A stretch of 11,777 nt of DNA from Altererythrobacter sp. (lineage in GTDB: Bacteria > Pseudomonadota > Alphaproteobacteria > Sphingomonadales > Sphingomonadaceae), in NCBI GenBank assembly GCA_023299945.1, contig JALZVZ010000131.1:1-11777 (forward strand), written 5' to 3'. The notes beneath the pieces were generated by a model, which was not told where the DNA came from, searched no databases, and worked only from the letters and a program-made list of their open reading frames with translations. Positions 1 through 7,279 of the stretch are shown here, piece by piece. The position numbers and the translations under genes were made by a program. Within the stretch, counting starts at the first letter, position 1, and every line of letters begins with the position of its first letter.

Positions 1-412
1 CGATCAGCTTGGAGATTTGCGCATCGGAAATTTCCGGGTGGCTGCGCAAGAGCCAGGCGATACCGTCTGGCTTATCCTGGCGTTTGGAAACCGGCGTATA
101 ACGCGCGCCCTTTGTGCGGGTGACTTCGATCGGAGCCTTTTGCATGACCAAAGCGTAATTTTTATCGGCCTGACCTTTGTTGATCTCGTCCTGATTAAGC
201 TCGCCAGCATGCACAGGATCGCGCCCTGTATATTTGGAGCCCGCCAGATCATCAGCCATGGCTTGCACTTCGAGGATATGCAGACCGCAGAATTCAGCGA
301 TTTGCTCAAAGCCAACGCCTGTGTTGTCGACCAGCCAAGTTGCCGTGGCATGCGGCATAAGCGGCTTTGCCTGCTCTTGGGCTTGTGCTTGCTGCTTAGG
401 CGCTTTGGCCAT
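1..412 (-). CDS. trcR: Cell-cycle transcriptional regulator TrcR (DUF1013), partial, C-terminus off the left edge
   Basis: Reading the minus strand from the ATG at 412 gives an open frame of 137 codons that runs off the left edge. It begins MAKAPKQQAQAQEQAKPLMP and continues through ATATWLVDNTGVGFEQIAEF, GLHILEVQAMADD and KGARYTPVSKRQDKPDGIAW. This matches my knowledge of the DUF1013 family. In Caulobacter that protein is TrcR, which travels with RNA polymerase and supports expression of cell-cycle genes including ctrA. The WLVDNTGVGFEQIAEFCGLH segment reads like a helix-turn-helix-type DNA-binding unit. A Gln/Ala-rich stretch of about 18 residues comes first. A GGAG ribosome binding site lies just before the ATG at 412. 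An in-frame ATG at 424 would add four residues but has no such site. Family members are usually longer than the part seen here, so the rest should lie beyond base 1. Confidence 0.85.
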   Translation of the reverse strand, partial: MAKAPKQQAQAQEQAKPLMPHATATWLVDNTGVGFEQIAEFCGLHILEVQAMADDLAGSKYTGRDPVHAGELNQDEINKGQADKNYALVMQKAPIEVTRTKGARYTPVSKRQDKPDGIAWLLRSHPEISDAQISKLI

Positions 413-463
413 GGGGCTCTCCATTGTTCAAAATACGTGCAAAATATCGGTTAGAAACAGAAG

Positions 464-485
464 GACCGCCCCTCTCGGAGCGGTC
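464..485 (-). terminator. GNRA-capped hairpin, probable terminator of the quinone oxidoreductase gene
   Basis: Read on the minus strand, GACCGCTCC and GGGGCGGTC pair as a 9-bp stem (one U-G pair) closed by a GAGA tetraloop. It is followed by CTTCTGTTTCTAA, a weak, interrupted U-rich tail. It lies 87 bases beyond the stop of the upstream minus-strand gene (572-1591) and about 50 bases before the trcR start. It could therefore terminate the former, or sit in the trcR leader as an attenuating or stabilising structure. The stem is read directly from the bases. The terminator role is inferred and the poor U-tract lowers confidence. Confidence 0.5.
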
Positions 486-554
486 GTTATGCGTAAGTGG
501 ATAGGCTAAGCGCCCCAGAACAGCAAGCGTAAACGGCAAGCTAAGAGTGATATA

Positions 555-576
555 GCGTTAAGCGGTGGGCGTTAAG
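555..576. repeat. Short direct repeat GCGTTAAG x2
   Basis: The 8-mer GCGTTAAG occurs at 555-562 and again at 569-576, separated by 6 bases (14-bp period). The second copy covers the stop codon of the quinone oxidoreductase gene. The region between that gene and trcR is rich in related AAGC/TAAGC words. This could be a regulator site for trcR or chance. Only the repeat itself is certain. Confidence 0.4.
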
Positions 577-1591
577 GCGCGACTTCCAGCACGATTTTGC
601 CAATATGCTCGCCCGCCTCCATCTTTGCATGCGCTGCGCTTGCCTGTGCCAATGGGAATGCCTGATCCATCACTGGCTTTAGCTCGCCAGAAGTGAAAAG
701 GGGCCACGCATTGTGCGCGATTTCATCCGCCAATGCCGCTTTAAACGCATCAGTGCGCGGGCGCAGCATGGAGCCGGTTAGCGTCAGCCGCTTGCTCATC
801 ACCAGCGGTATAAACAATTCTGTCTTTGGCCCCGTCAACATCGCAATGGAAACATGCCGGCCATCTTCGCCCAATGCCTGCAAATTGCGCGGGACATAAT
901 CGCCGCCAACCATATCGAGCACCACATCGACGCCTTTGCCCTTAGTGAAGGCGGCGGCCTCCTCGACAAAATCGCCTGTCTTATAATTCACGACCAAATC
1001 AGCGCCAAACCCGCGCGCCGCCTCGCACTTCGCCTCATCGCCGCAGGTTGCGATCACTTTCATATCAAACGCCTTGGCCAGCATAATCGCCATCGTGCCA
1101 ATGCCGCTGGTGCCGCCATGCACCATCAAAGTCTCGCCATCACGCGCCAGACCGCGTTCAAAAACATTGTGCCACACGGTGAACAAGGTCTCTGGAATGG
1201 CCGCGGCCACATCCAAAGGCATATCATCCGGCACGGGCAAGCAATGATCCCAAGGCGCTTTGCAAAATTCCGCATAGCCGCCGCCCGGCGTCAAAGCGCA
1301 CACACGCGCGCCGAGCATTTCGGGCGGCACATCTGCGCCAATAACAACCACTTCACCGGCGACTTCTAAGCCTATGATCGGCGAAGCGCCCGCCGGCACA
1401 GGATACATTCCCATACGCTGGATGCAATCAGGCCGGTTTACCCCGGCATAAGCGACGCGGATCAGCACATCGCCCGCGCCCACCGTGGGCGTTTTTGCCG
1501 CTTCGACAGCCAGCACTTCAGGGCCGCCGGGCTGCGCGAACCCAATCGCTTGCATTGTTTTGGGTATATTACCCGGCAAATTTTCGCTCAT
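572..1591 (-). CDS. NAD(P)H:quinone oxidoreductase, PIG3-type zinc-free MDR family
   Basis: This 339-residue protein belongs to the medium-chain dehydrogenase/reductase superfamily. The N-terminal GroES-like catalytic domain covers about residues 13-135 and includes AGVNRPDCIQRMGMYPVP and IIGLEVAGEV. The Rossmann domain has the nucleotide-binding loop HGGTSGIG at 158-165, followed by LAKAFDMKVIATCGDEAK. No cysteine cluster for structural zinc is visible, as expected for the quinone reductase branch. The late motif KRLTLTGSMLRPR (267-279) is typical of the PIG3 subgroup, which reduces quinones using NADPH in the cytoplasm. Quinone substrate and NADPH preference are family knowledge. The chosen ATG has a GGGGG-rich stretch just upstream. 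Many relatives begin near MQAIGF, which here is codon 13 (position 1555), so that shorter start is possible. The gene is divergent from the DUF1192/clpA side and appears monocistronic. Confidence 0.88.
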   Translation of the reverse strand: MSENLPGNIPKTMQAIGFAQPGGPEVLAVEAAKTPTVGAGDVLIRVAYAGVNRPDCIQRMGMYPVPAGASPIIGLEVAGEVVVIGADVPPEMLGARVCALTPGGGYAEFCKAPWDHCLPVPDDMPLDVAAAIPETLFTVWHNVFERGLARDGETLMVHGGTSGIGTMAIMLAKAFDMKVIATCGDEAKCEAARGFGADLVVNYKTGDFVEEAAAFTKGKGVDVVLDMVGGDYVPRNLQALGEDGRHVSIAMLTGPKTELFIPLVMSKRLTLTGSMLRPRTDAFKAALADEIAHNAWPLFTSGELKPVMDQAFPLAQASAAHAKMEAGEHIGKIVLEVAP

Positions 1592-1694
1592 TGTGCCCCC
1601 ACTATTGCGCCTTTAACCAACGGCGCATCACAAATTTGCACCAGAGTCGTCCTAAGTGCCCCTTGCGCAACCGAGGGAATACCCCCACCTTGCA

Positions 1695-1724
1695 TTGACA
1701 GCAAGCCATCTGACTTGCGATGTT
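1695..1724 (+). promoter_or_regulatory. Candidate promoter with inverted repeat in the spacer, upstream of the DUF1192 gene
   Basis: A consensus -35 hexamer TTGACA lies at 1695-1700. At the right distance (18-base spacer) is only a poor -10, GATGTT at 1719-1724. The spacer contains the inverted repeat GCAAG-N8-CTTGC at 1701-1718, placed like a repressor operator. If the promoter is used, transcription would begin a few bases before the ATG at 1735, giving an almost leaderless message and excluding the ATG at 1720. The -35 and the repeat are seen. The function is inferred. Confidence 0.35.
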
Positions 1725-1734
1725 ACAAGAAGAA

Positions 1735-1938
1735 ATGGAATTGGACGATCTTCCGCGCCCAAAAGGCGATGCAGCCAGCAAATTGGCCGCCGAGGACTTA
1801 GCGCCTTATTCTCAGGATGAGCTGGGTGAGCGAATTGCCCTCCTCGAAACTGAGATTACACGCGTCAAAGCCCATAGGGAGCGTGCCGCCACGCATCGTG
1901 CGGCCGCGGATCAATTGTTCAAAAAGAGCGGCGCATAA
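1735..1938 (+). CDS. DUF1192 family small protein
   Basis: This is a 67-residue acidic-to-basic protein. It begins MELDDLPRPKGDAASKLAAE, the signature of the DUF1192 family common in alphaproteobacteria. A short helical heptad-like region follows (YSQDELGERIALLETEITRVKAHR), ending in RAAADQLFKKSGA. The DLPRPK and L..YS..EL..RI..L..EI.R motifs are typical. The function is not known. The helix looks capable of coiled-coil pairing. I chose the ATG at 1735 because it gives the usual family length, follows purine-rich AAGAAGAA, and fits the upstream TTGACA. The in-frame ATG at 1720 would add five residues (MLQEE). A small GCGGC/GCCGC stem spans the stop codon, but with no T-run after it. clpA starts 123 bases downstream on the same strand, so co-transcription is possible but not shown. 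Confidence 0.75.
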   Translation: MELDDLPRPKGDAASKLAAEDLAPYSQDELGERIALLETEITRVKAHRERAATHRAAADQLFKKSGA

Positions 1939-2061
1939 TGCCGCGCACCTCCGCCATTTCGTGCCTGAATTCGTTAAGCTTAGCCTGCTTTAAGGGCTAC
2001 GACCGAAAATGCCGCTCCGGGTCGCCTGTTGAGAGCTGCAGCCACTACCACAGAGATAACC

Positions 2062-4464
2062 ATGCCTAGTTTTGCCCAAAACCTTGAAAGAACATTGCAC
2101 AATGCGCTGGCCCATGCGTCAGAGCGGCATCACGAATATGCCACATTGGAGCATTTGCTGCTGGCGCTGATCGATGATGAAGACGGGGCCGCTGTGATGG
2201 CGGCTTGCGGCGTCGACATGGCCGAGCTGGGCGATGTGGTGAAGCAATATCTCGATAGCGAATATCAATCTCTCAAAACCGAAGAAGGCGCCGATCCGCA
2301 GCCTACCGCCGGTTTCCAGCGAGTTATTCAGCGCGCAATCCTGCATGTGCAATCCTCGGGCAAGGATACAGTCACAGGCGCGAATGTGTTGGTCGCATTG
2401 TTCTCTGAACGCGACAGTTACGCGGTCTATTTCCTCCAGCAGCAAGATATGAGCCGCTTGGATGCCGTCAGCTTTATCAGCCACGGCATCGGCAAAGGCG
2501 GCAAGCAGGTAGAGCAACGCTCGCCCGAAGGCGTGGAAGAAGCGGCCGCCGCCCCCGATGGTGAACCAGCAAAAGAGGGGGGCGCAAAGAAAGAAACGGC
2601 GCTCGACCAGTTCACCGTCAATCTTAATGTTAAGGCGGAAAACGGCAAGATCGATCCATTGATCGGCCGCGGCCCAGAGGTCGATCGCACGATCCAAATC
2701 CTGTGCCGCCGCTCCAAAAATAACCCGCTCTATGTCGGCGATCCCGGCGTTGGTAAAACCGCCATTGCCGAAGGTCTCGCGCGCAAAATCGTCGAAGGCG
2801 AAGTGCCTGAGGTTTTGGAGGACGCGGTAATCTACTCTCTCGACATGGGCGCATTGCTGGCCGGCACGCGTTACCGTGGTGATTTTGAAGAGCGCTTGAA
2901 GCAGGTCGTCTCTGAACTTGAAAAAATGCCAGAAGCGGTTTTGTTCATTGACGAAATCCACACGGTGATCGGTGCAGGCGCAACCAGCGGCGGGGCGATG
3001 GATGCCTCCAATCTGCTAAAGCCTGCTCTGTCTAGCGGCGCCATCCGCTGCGTCGGCTCCACCACTTATAAAGAATTCCGCAATCACTTCGAAAAAGACC
3101 GCGCATTGCTGCGCCGGTTCCAGAAAATCGATGTGAATGAACCGACGATTGAAGACACAATTGCAATCCTCAAAGGGCTGCGCACCGCCTTCGAAGACCA
3201 CCACAATGTCAAGTATACGCCTGATGCGCTGAAAACTGCGGTTGAGCTATCGGCGCGCTATATCAATGATCGCAAGCTTCCCGACAAAGCGATCGATGTG
3301 ATCGACGAAGTTGGCGCGATGCAAATGCTGCTGCCTGCAGGCCGCCGCAAGAAGAAGATCACCGCGCGCGAAATTGAACAAGTGATTGCGACCATGGCAC
3401 GGATTCCGGCCAAATCGGTCAGCAAGGATGATAAGAAAGCGCTCCAAAACCTTGACCGCGATCTGAAACATGTTGTGTTTGGCCAGGACCACGCCGTTCA
3501 CAAACTGGCCACGGCAATGAAGCTTAGTCGCGCGGGCCTGCGCGATCCGGACAAGCCGATTGGCTCATTCCTGTTCAGCGGGCCGACGGGTGTCGGTAAA
3601 ACAGAAGTCGCACGCCAGCTTGCCAGCATTATGGGCATTGAGCTGAAGCGTTTCGATATGTCGGAATATATGGAACGGCATTCCGTGTCGCGCCTGATCG
3701 GTGCGCCTCCGGGCTATGTCGGTTATGATCAAGGCGGTCTGCTGACCGATGCGATTGATCAAAACCCGCATTGCGTGCTGCTGCTCGATGAGATTGAAAA
3801 GGCGCATCCAGACCTGTTCAATATCCTGCTGCAAGTGATGGATAATGGCCGCCTGACCGACCATCATGGCAAGACGGTCGACTTCCGCAATGTCGTGCTG
3901 GTCATGACAACGAATGCAGGCGCATCTGACATGGCCAGCCAAGGCATCGGCTTTGGCGATGTGTCCAAAGAAGACGCGGGCGAAGAGGCTGTGAAAAAGA
4001 TGTTCACGCCTGAATTCCGCAACCGTTTGGATGCGATTGTGCCGTTCGCTTATCTCGGCAAATCAACCGTTGCACGCGTCGTCGACAAATTCGTTCTTCA
4101 GCTGGAATTGCAGCTGGCCGATCAAAATGTGCACATTCAGCTCGACAGCGAAGCGCGCAGCTGGCTTGCCGATAAAGGTTATGACAAGCTCTATGGTGCG
4201 CGGCCAATGAGCCGTTTGCTGCAAGACAAAATCAAGCAGCCGCTGGCCGAGGAATTGCTGTTCGGCAAGCTGGCCGATGGCGGCGAAGTGAATGTAACTC
4301 TCAAGGATGGCAAGCCGCACTTTGAGATGACGCCTGCTCCGCCAAAGGCCCAAAAACGAGGGGGGCGCAAGCCGCCAGCAAAGAAGCCCGCGGAGAATAA
4401 AGCGGCTCCTAAGAAAAAGGGCAGCGCGTCTGATGCGTCAAAAGCATCGGGCAGCGACAGCTAA
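2062..4464 (+). CDS. clpA: ATP-dependent Clp protease ATP-binding subunit ClpA
   Basis: ClpA is the ring-shaped AAA+ unfoldase that feeds substrates to ClpP in the cytoplasm. This 800-residue protein has the Clp N-domain (residues 1 to about 143, beginning MPSFAQNLERTLHNALAHA), where ClpS docks in other species, and an acidic Ala/Glu-rich linker (about 144-180). AAA domain 1 has Walker A GDPGVGKT (226-233) and Walker B VLFIDE (293-298), with the RALLRRF arginine-finger region after it. AAA domain 2 has Walker A GPTGVGKT (507-514) and Walker B VLLLDE (572-577). The ClpP-docking loop reads IGF at 629-631, in place of E. coli IGL. A Lys/Pro/Ala-rich tail occupies about 757-800. E. coli ClpA is about 758 residues, so most of the extra length is linker and tail. 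The ATG at 2062 was chosen because homology starts at MPSFAQ. An in-frame TTG at 2029 would add 11 unrelated residues. No clpS lies immediately upstream. Confidence 0.96.
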   Translation: MPSFAQNLERTLHNALAHASERHHEYATLEHLLLALIDDEDGAAVMAACGVDMAELGDVVKQYLDSEYQSLKTEEGADPQPTAGFQRVIQRAILHVQSSGKDTVTGANVLVALFSERDSYAVYFLQQQDMSRLDAVSFISHGIGKGGKQVEQRSPEGVEEAAAAPDGEPAKEGGAKKETALDQFTVNLNVKAENGKIDPLIGRGPEVDRTIQILCRRSKNNPLYVGDPGVGKTAIAEGLARKIVEGEVPEVLEDAVIYSLDMGALLAGTRYRGDFEERLKQVVSELEKMPEAVLFIDEIHTVIGAGATSGGAMDASNLLKPALSSGAIRCVGSTTYKEFRNHFEKDRALLRRFQKIDVNEPTIEDTIAILKGLRTAFEDHHNVKYTPDALKTAVELSARYINDRKLPDKAIDVIDEVGAMQMLLPAGRRKKKITAREIEQVIATMARIPAKSVSKDDKKALQNLDRDLKHVVFGQDHAVHKLATAMKLSRAGLRDPDKPIGSFLFSGPTGVGKTEVARQLASIMGIELKRFDMSEYMERHSVSRLIGAPPGYVGYDQGGLLTDAIDQNPHCVLLLDEIEKAHPDLFNILLQVMDNGRLTDHHGKTVDFRNVVLVMTTNAGASDMASQGIGFGDVSKEDAGEEAVKKMFTPEFRNRLDAIVPFAYLGKSTVARVVDKFVLQLELQLADQNVHIQLDSEARSWLADKGYDKLYGARPMSRLLQDKIKQPLAEELLFGKLADGGEVNVTLKDGKPHFEMTPAPPKAQKRGGRKPPAKKPAENKAAPKKKGSASDASKASGSDS

Positions 4465-4487
4465 ATTTGCAGATTATTGAGACTATC

Positions 4488-4530
4488 AAAGAGGCGCGCG
4501 CTCAACATAGAGCCTGCGCCTCTTTTCTTA
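4488..4530 (+). terminator. Rho-independent terminator after clpA
   Basis: AAAGAGGCGC (4488-4497) and GCGCCTCTTT (4516-4525) form a perfect 10-bp stem. An additional inner GCTC/GAGC pairing closes on AACATA. The stem runs into TCTTTTCTTA. It begins 24 bases after the clpA stop and ends about 22 bases before the exonuclease start. clpA is thus separated from the repair genes, which must have their own promoter or depend on read-through. Confidence 0.85.
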
Positions 4531-4552
4531 TCTGGCTCACGTAACTGACCAC

Positions 4553-5605
4553 ATGGCCGCATCCGCTCCCTTTTCCTGGATAGAACCGCACCGCCACGGC
4601 ATCCGCATTGTTCCGGGTGACACATGGGTTGATCCCAGCCGCGCCGCAGACCGCGCGCTTGTCACCCATGGTCATGCCGATCACGCACGCGGCGGGCACG
4701 GCACGACTTTTGCCACGCCGGAAACGCTCGCGATTATGGCCCTGCGCTATAACACTGGCGAGGGGCCAAATGGCGGCAAGACGGTCCCTGTCTCTTACGG
4801 CGAAACGGTCACGCTGACGGGCGGCGTCACCGCCACATACATACCGGCGGGACATGTGCTGGGCAGCGCGCAAATTCTGCTCGAACACGCTGGCGAGCGC
4901 GTTGTGATCACTGGCGATTACAAGCGCCGCGCCGATCCCACCTGCCCACCATTCGAAGTGACGCCATGCGATATCTTCATCACCGAGGCGACGTTTGGAT
5001 TGCCGGTCTTTACCCATCCCCCGATTGCCGATGAAATGGCCAAGCTGCTGGGCGCCTTGCGGACCAACCCTGATGCCTGCGTGCTTGTTGGCGCATATGC
5101 GCTTGGCAAGGCACAGCGCGTGATCGCGGAACTGCGCGCCGCCGGCCAACACGCCCCGATATATCTGCATGGCGCGATGGAGAAAATGTGCCGCCTGTAT
5201 GAAGATCATGGCGTCGATTTGGGCAGGTTGAAACTGGTGGCGGATGCCAGCAAAAACGATATGCGCGGCGGGATAATTATCGCGCCGCCCTCTGCACTTA
5301 ACTCCACTTGGGCACGGCGTCTGCCCGATCCGATCACTGCCATGGCGTCAGGTTGGATGCGGGTGCGCGGGCGCGCAAGGCAGCGCGGTGTGGAGCTGCC
5401 GCTTATCATCTCTGACCATGCCGATTGGGGCGAGCTGACACAGACAATCGAAGACGTGGCTCCGCAAGAAACTTGGATCACCCATGGGCGCGAAGACGCG
5501 CTGCTGCGCTGGTGCGAACTGGGCCAGCGCAAGGCGCGCGCGCTGGCGATGGTTGGCCGTGATCAAGAGGGCGATCAAGAGGGCGATGGCGGGCACGAGG
5601 CGTGA
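4553..5605 (+). CDS. Ligase-associated DNA exonuclease (metallo-beta-lactamase/beta-CASP fold)
   Basis: This 350-residue protein has the metal-binding signature HGHADH (H39, H41, D43, H44) of metallo-beta-lactamase nucleases. Further ligands are consistent with H101 in AGHVLGSAQ, D122 in TGDYKR, D288/H289 in ISDHADW and H311 in THGRED. The YIPAGHVLGSAQILLE and TGDYKRRADP segments are typical of the bacterial SNM1/Apollo-like exonuclease encoded with a stand-alone ATP-dependent DNA ligase. It probably trims DNA ends before ligation in repair. That role is known for the family only in outline. Its stop overlaps the GTG start of the ligase by 4 bases (GTGA), indicating translational coupling. 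The ATG at 4553 has no strong ribosome binding site, but the following SWIEPHRHGIRI fits the family start. The C-terminus carries a 12-bp tandem duplication encoding DQEGDQEG. Confidence 0.9.
   Translation: MAASAPFSWIEPHRHGIRIVPGDTWVDPSRAADRALVTHGHADHARGGHGTTFATPETLAIMALRYNTGEGPNGGKTVPVSYGETVTLTGGVTATYIPAGHVLGSAQILLEHAGERVVITGDYKRRADPTCPPFEVTPCDIFITEATFGLPVFTHPPIADEMAKLLGALRTNPDACVLVGAYALGKAQRVIAELRAAGQHAPIYLHGAMEKMCRLYEDHGVDLGRLKLVADASKNDMRGGIIIAPPSALNSTWARRLPDPITAMASGWMRVRGRARQRGVELPLIISDHADWGELTQTIEDVAPQETWITHGREDALLRWCELGQRKARALAMVGRDQEGDQEGDGGHEA
5561..5584 (+). repeat. 12-bp tandem duplication in the exonuclease C-terminus
   Basis: GATCAAGAGGGC is present twice in perfect tandem (5561-5572, 5573-5584), with a partial third unit GATGGC after it. 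It is in frame and encodes DQEG twice, then DGGHEA before the stop. It lies 18 bases before the ligase start codon. Because the length is a multiple of three, gain or loss of a unit keeps both the frame and the overlap with the ligase. Confidence 0.9.
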
Positions 5606-7218
5606 AGCGCTTTGCCGCCCTGCTCGATGCGCTGGCCTACACGGTCAGCCGCAATCGCAAGCTGGCCTTGATTGCGGGTTACCTGCGGCAAACACCCGAT
5701 CCCGACCGCGGATGGGCCTTGGGCGCATTGACCGGATCGCTCGATTTTCCAGCCGTGAAAATCAATGCTGTGCGCAATCTGATGAAGACCCGCGTCGATC
5801 CAGAATTATGGACACTCAGCCGCGATTTCGTCGGCGATACAGCAGAGACAGTTAGCCTGCTTTGGCCAAGCAGCGACCCCGACGCCATCACGCCCAGCCT
5901 TGCCGAAACGGTCGCGCGCCTTACCGCCATGAAACGCAGCACGGTCATGACTGAACTGCCGCAGCTTCTCGATATGCTGGATGAAGCGGAGCGTTATGCG
6001 CTGATTAAAATTGCCACAGGCGGCATGCGTGTGGGTGTGTCAGCGCGTTTGACTAAGCTTGCTTTTGCGCAAAGTTTTGACGTCACAGTGGACGAAGTGG
6101 AGGAATATTGGCACGCGCTGACGCCGCCTTTTTCCCAGCTGTTCGCATGGGCCGCAGATGGTGCCGATCCGCCCGATACGGCCAGCATTCCGACATTCCG
6201 CCCCTTCATGCTTGCCCATCCTTTGGAAGAGGATGCGGTCGATTTGAAAGATTATGCGGCTGAATGGAAATGGGACGGTATCCGCGTGCAAGTGGTGCGC
6301 GCGCAGGCCGGTGATGGCCACGAGACGCGGGTCTATTCGCGCAGCGGCGATGATATTTCTGCCAGCTTTCCCGAGATAGCAGAGGCGCTGGATATCCCCG
6401 CCGTTCTGGATGGTGAATTGCTGGTACGCGGCGATGTTCAAGGGGGTGTTAGCGGGGGCGCAGCCAGCTTCAACGCCTTGCAAAAGCGGCTGGGGCGCAA
6501 GACCGTTTCGAAGAAAATGCGGGAGCAATTGCCTGCCTTTGTCCGATTGTATGACGCCTTGATTGTGGACGGTGAGGATTTGCGCGAATTGCCGTGGGAG
6601 CAGCGGCGGGAGCATCTCGAAACCCTCATGCCGCGCCTCCCTGACACGGCTTTCGACCTGTCGCAATTGGTGCAAGCCGATGACTTCACCGCGCTCGCTG
6701 AAATCCGCGAAAATGCGCGCGAGGATGCGATCGAAGGCTTGATGCTGAAACGCCGTGACAGCGCCTATGTCGCGGGGCGCAAAGCGGGCGCGTGGTACAA
6801 ATGGAAACGCGATCCGCTGCTGATTGATTGCGTGTTGATGTATGCGCAGCGCGGTTCGGGCAAGCGCGCGGGGCTCTATTCCGACTACACATTTGGTTGC
6901 TGGGCCGGTGACCCTGACTCCAACGGCCTTGGGGGCGCCGAGCTATTGCCAGTCGGCAAAGCCTATTCTGGGTTCACCGATGCGGAGCTGAAGAAGCTGG
7001 ATAAATTGGTGCGGAAAACCACGCTGAAACGCTATGGTCCGGTGCGCGAAGTGGAGCGTACATTGGTGCTGGAAGTCGCATTCGACAGTGTCCACACCAG
7101 CACGCGGCACAAATCCGGCCTCGCCATGCGTTTCCCGCGCATTCACCGCATTCGCTGGGACAAGCCGGTGCATGAGGCGGACCGGATTGAGGCGTTAAAG
7201 GCATTGATCAGGGATTGA
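5602..7218 (+). CDS. ATP-dependent DNA ligase, bacterial repair type with associated exonuclease
   Basis: This 538-residue protein seals DNA nicks through an enzyme-AMP intermediate. An N-terminal helical DNA-binding domain covers about residues 1-190. The nucleotidyltransferase core has motif I KWDGIR with the catalytic lysine K223, motif II LDGEL (269-273), motif III RLYDAL (315-320), motif IV EGLMLK (378-383) and motif V WYKWKR (398-403). An OB-fold follows to the C-terminus (LEVAFDSVHTSTRHKSGLAM, then RFPRIHRIRWDK). The order and length match the bacterial stand-alone ATP-dependent ligase that is coupled to an exonuclease, distinct from the essential NAD-dependent LigA and from LigD of non-homologous end joining. 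Translation begins at GTG, sharing 4 bases with the exonuclease stop. The usual further partners, a large DEXH helicase and the PdeM nuclease, do not follow here. The next gene is DUF1993. Confidence 0.93.
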   Translation: MKRFAALLDALAYTVSRNRKLALIAGYLRQTPDPDRGWALGALTGSLDFPAVKINAVRNLMKTRVDPELWTLSRDFVGDTAETVSLLWPSSDPDAITPSLAETVARLTAMKRSTVMTELPQLLDMLDEAERYALIKIATGGMRVGVSARLTKLAFAQSFDVTVDEVEEYWHALTPPFSQLFAWAADGADPPDTASIPTFRPFMLAHPLEEDAVDLKDYAAEWKWDGIRVQVVRAQAGDGHETRVYSRSGDDISASFPEIAEALDIPAVLDGELLVRGDVQGGVSGGAASFNALQKRLGRKTVSKKMREQLPAFVRLYDALIVDGEDLRELPWEQRREHLETLMPRLPDTAFDLSQLVQADDFTALAEIRENAREDAIEGLMLKRRDSAYVAGRKAGAWYKWKRDPLLIDCVLMYAQRGSGKRAGLYSDYTFGCWAGDPDSNGLGGAELLPVGKAYSGFTDAELKKLDKLVRKTTLKRYGPVREVERTLVLEVAFDSVHTSTRHKSGLAMRFPRIHRIRWDKPVHEADRIEALKALIRD

Positions 7219-7224
7219 ATGGGG

Positions 7225-7251
7225 CTTGACCGTTCCTTGCATCCATATAGG
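7225..7251 (+). promoter_or_regulatory. Weak candidate promoter for the DUF1993 gene
   Basis: CTTGAC at 7225-7230 resembles the alphaproteobacterial -35 element, and a TATAGG -10-like hexamer follows near 7246-7251. The spacer is only about 15 bases, shorter than usual. The element sits in the 61-base gap after the ligase, so the DUF1993 gene could be read from here or simply by read-through from the repair operon. Confidence 0.25.
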
Positions 7252-7279
7252 TCGCATTTTGAAACTGGAGAATCCCAAA

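Noticed and set aside
4..351. 115-codon minus-strand frame overlapping trcR
   Set aside because: Same strand but a different frame from the DUF1013 reading, which has recognised motifs and a ribosome binding site. The alternative has neither.
1926..1945. GCGGC/GCCGC stem over the DUF1192 stop codon
   Set aside because: Only 5 bp and followed by GCACCTCC instead of a T-run, so it is not a convincing terminator.
1974..1999. Inverted repeats TTAAGC/GCTTTAA and TAGCC/GGCTA upstream of clpA
   Set aside because: The arms are short and mutually exclusive, no T-run follows, and the two TTAA words are 12 bases apart rather than the 7 needed for a CtrA site. Too weak to call.
2119..2961. 280-codon open frame on the minus strand within clpA
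   Set aside because: It lies fully antisense to the well-conserved ClpA N-domain and first AAA domain, and its translation resembles no family I know. It is an open shadow frame caused by codon bias.
4502..5209. 235-codon open frame on the minus strand across the exonuclease gene
   Set aside because: It is antisense to the conserved metal-binding region of the exonuclease and overlaps the clpA terminator stem. No recognisable motifs.
5484..5855. Plus-strand frame spanning the exonuclease/ligase junction
   Set aside because: Out of frame with both conserved proteins and with no family resemblance.
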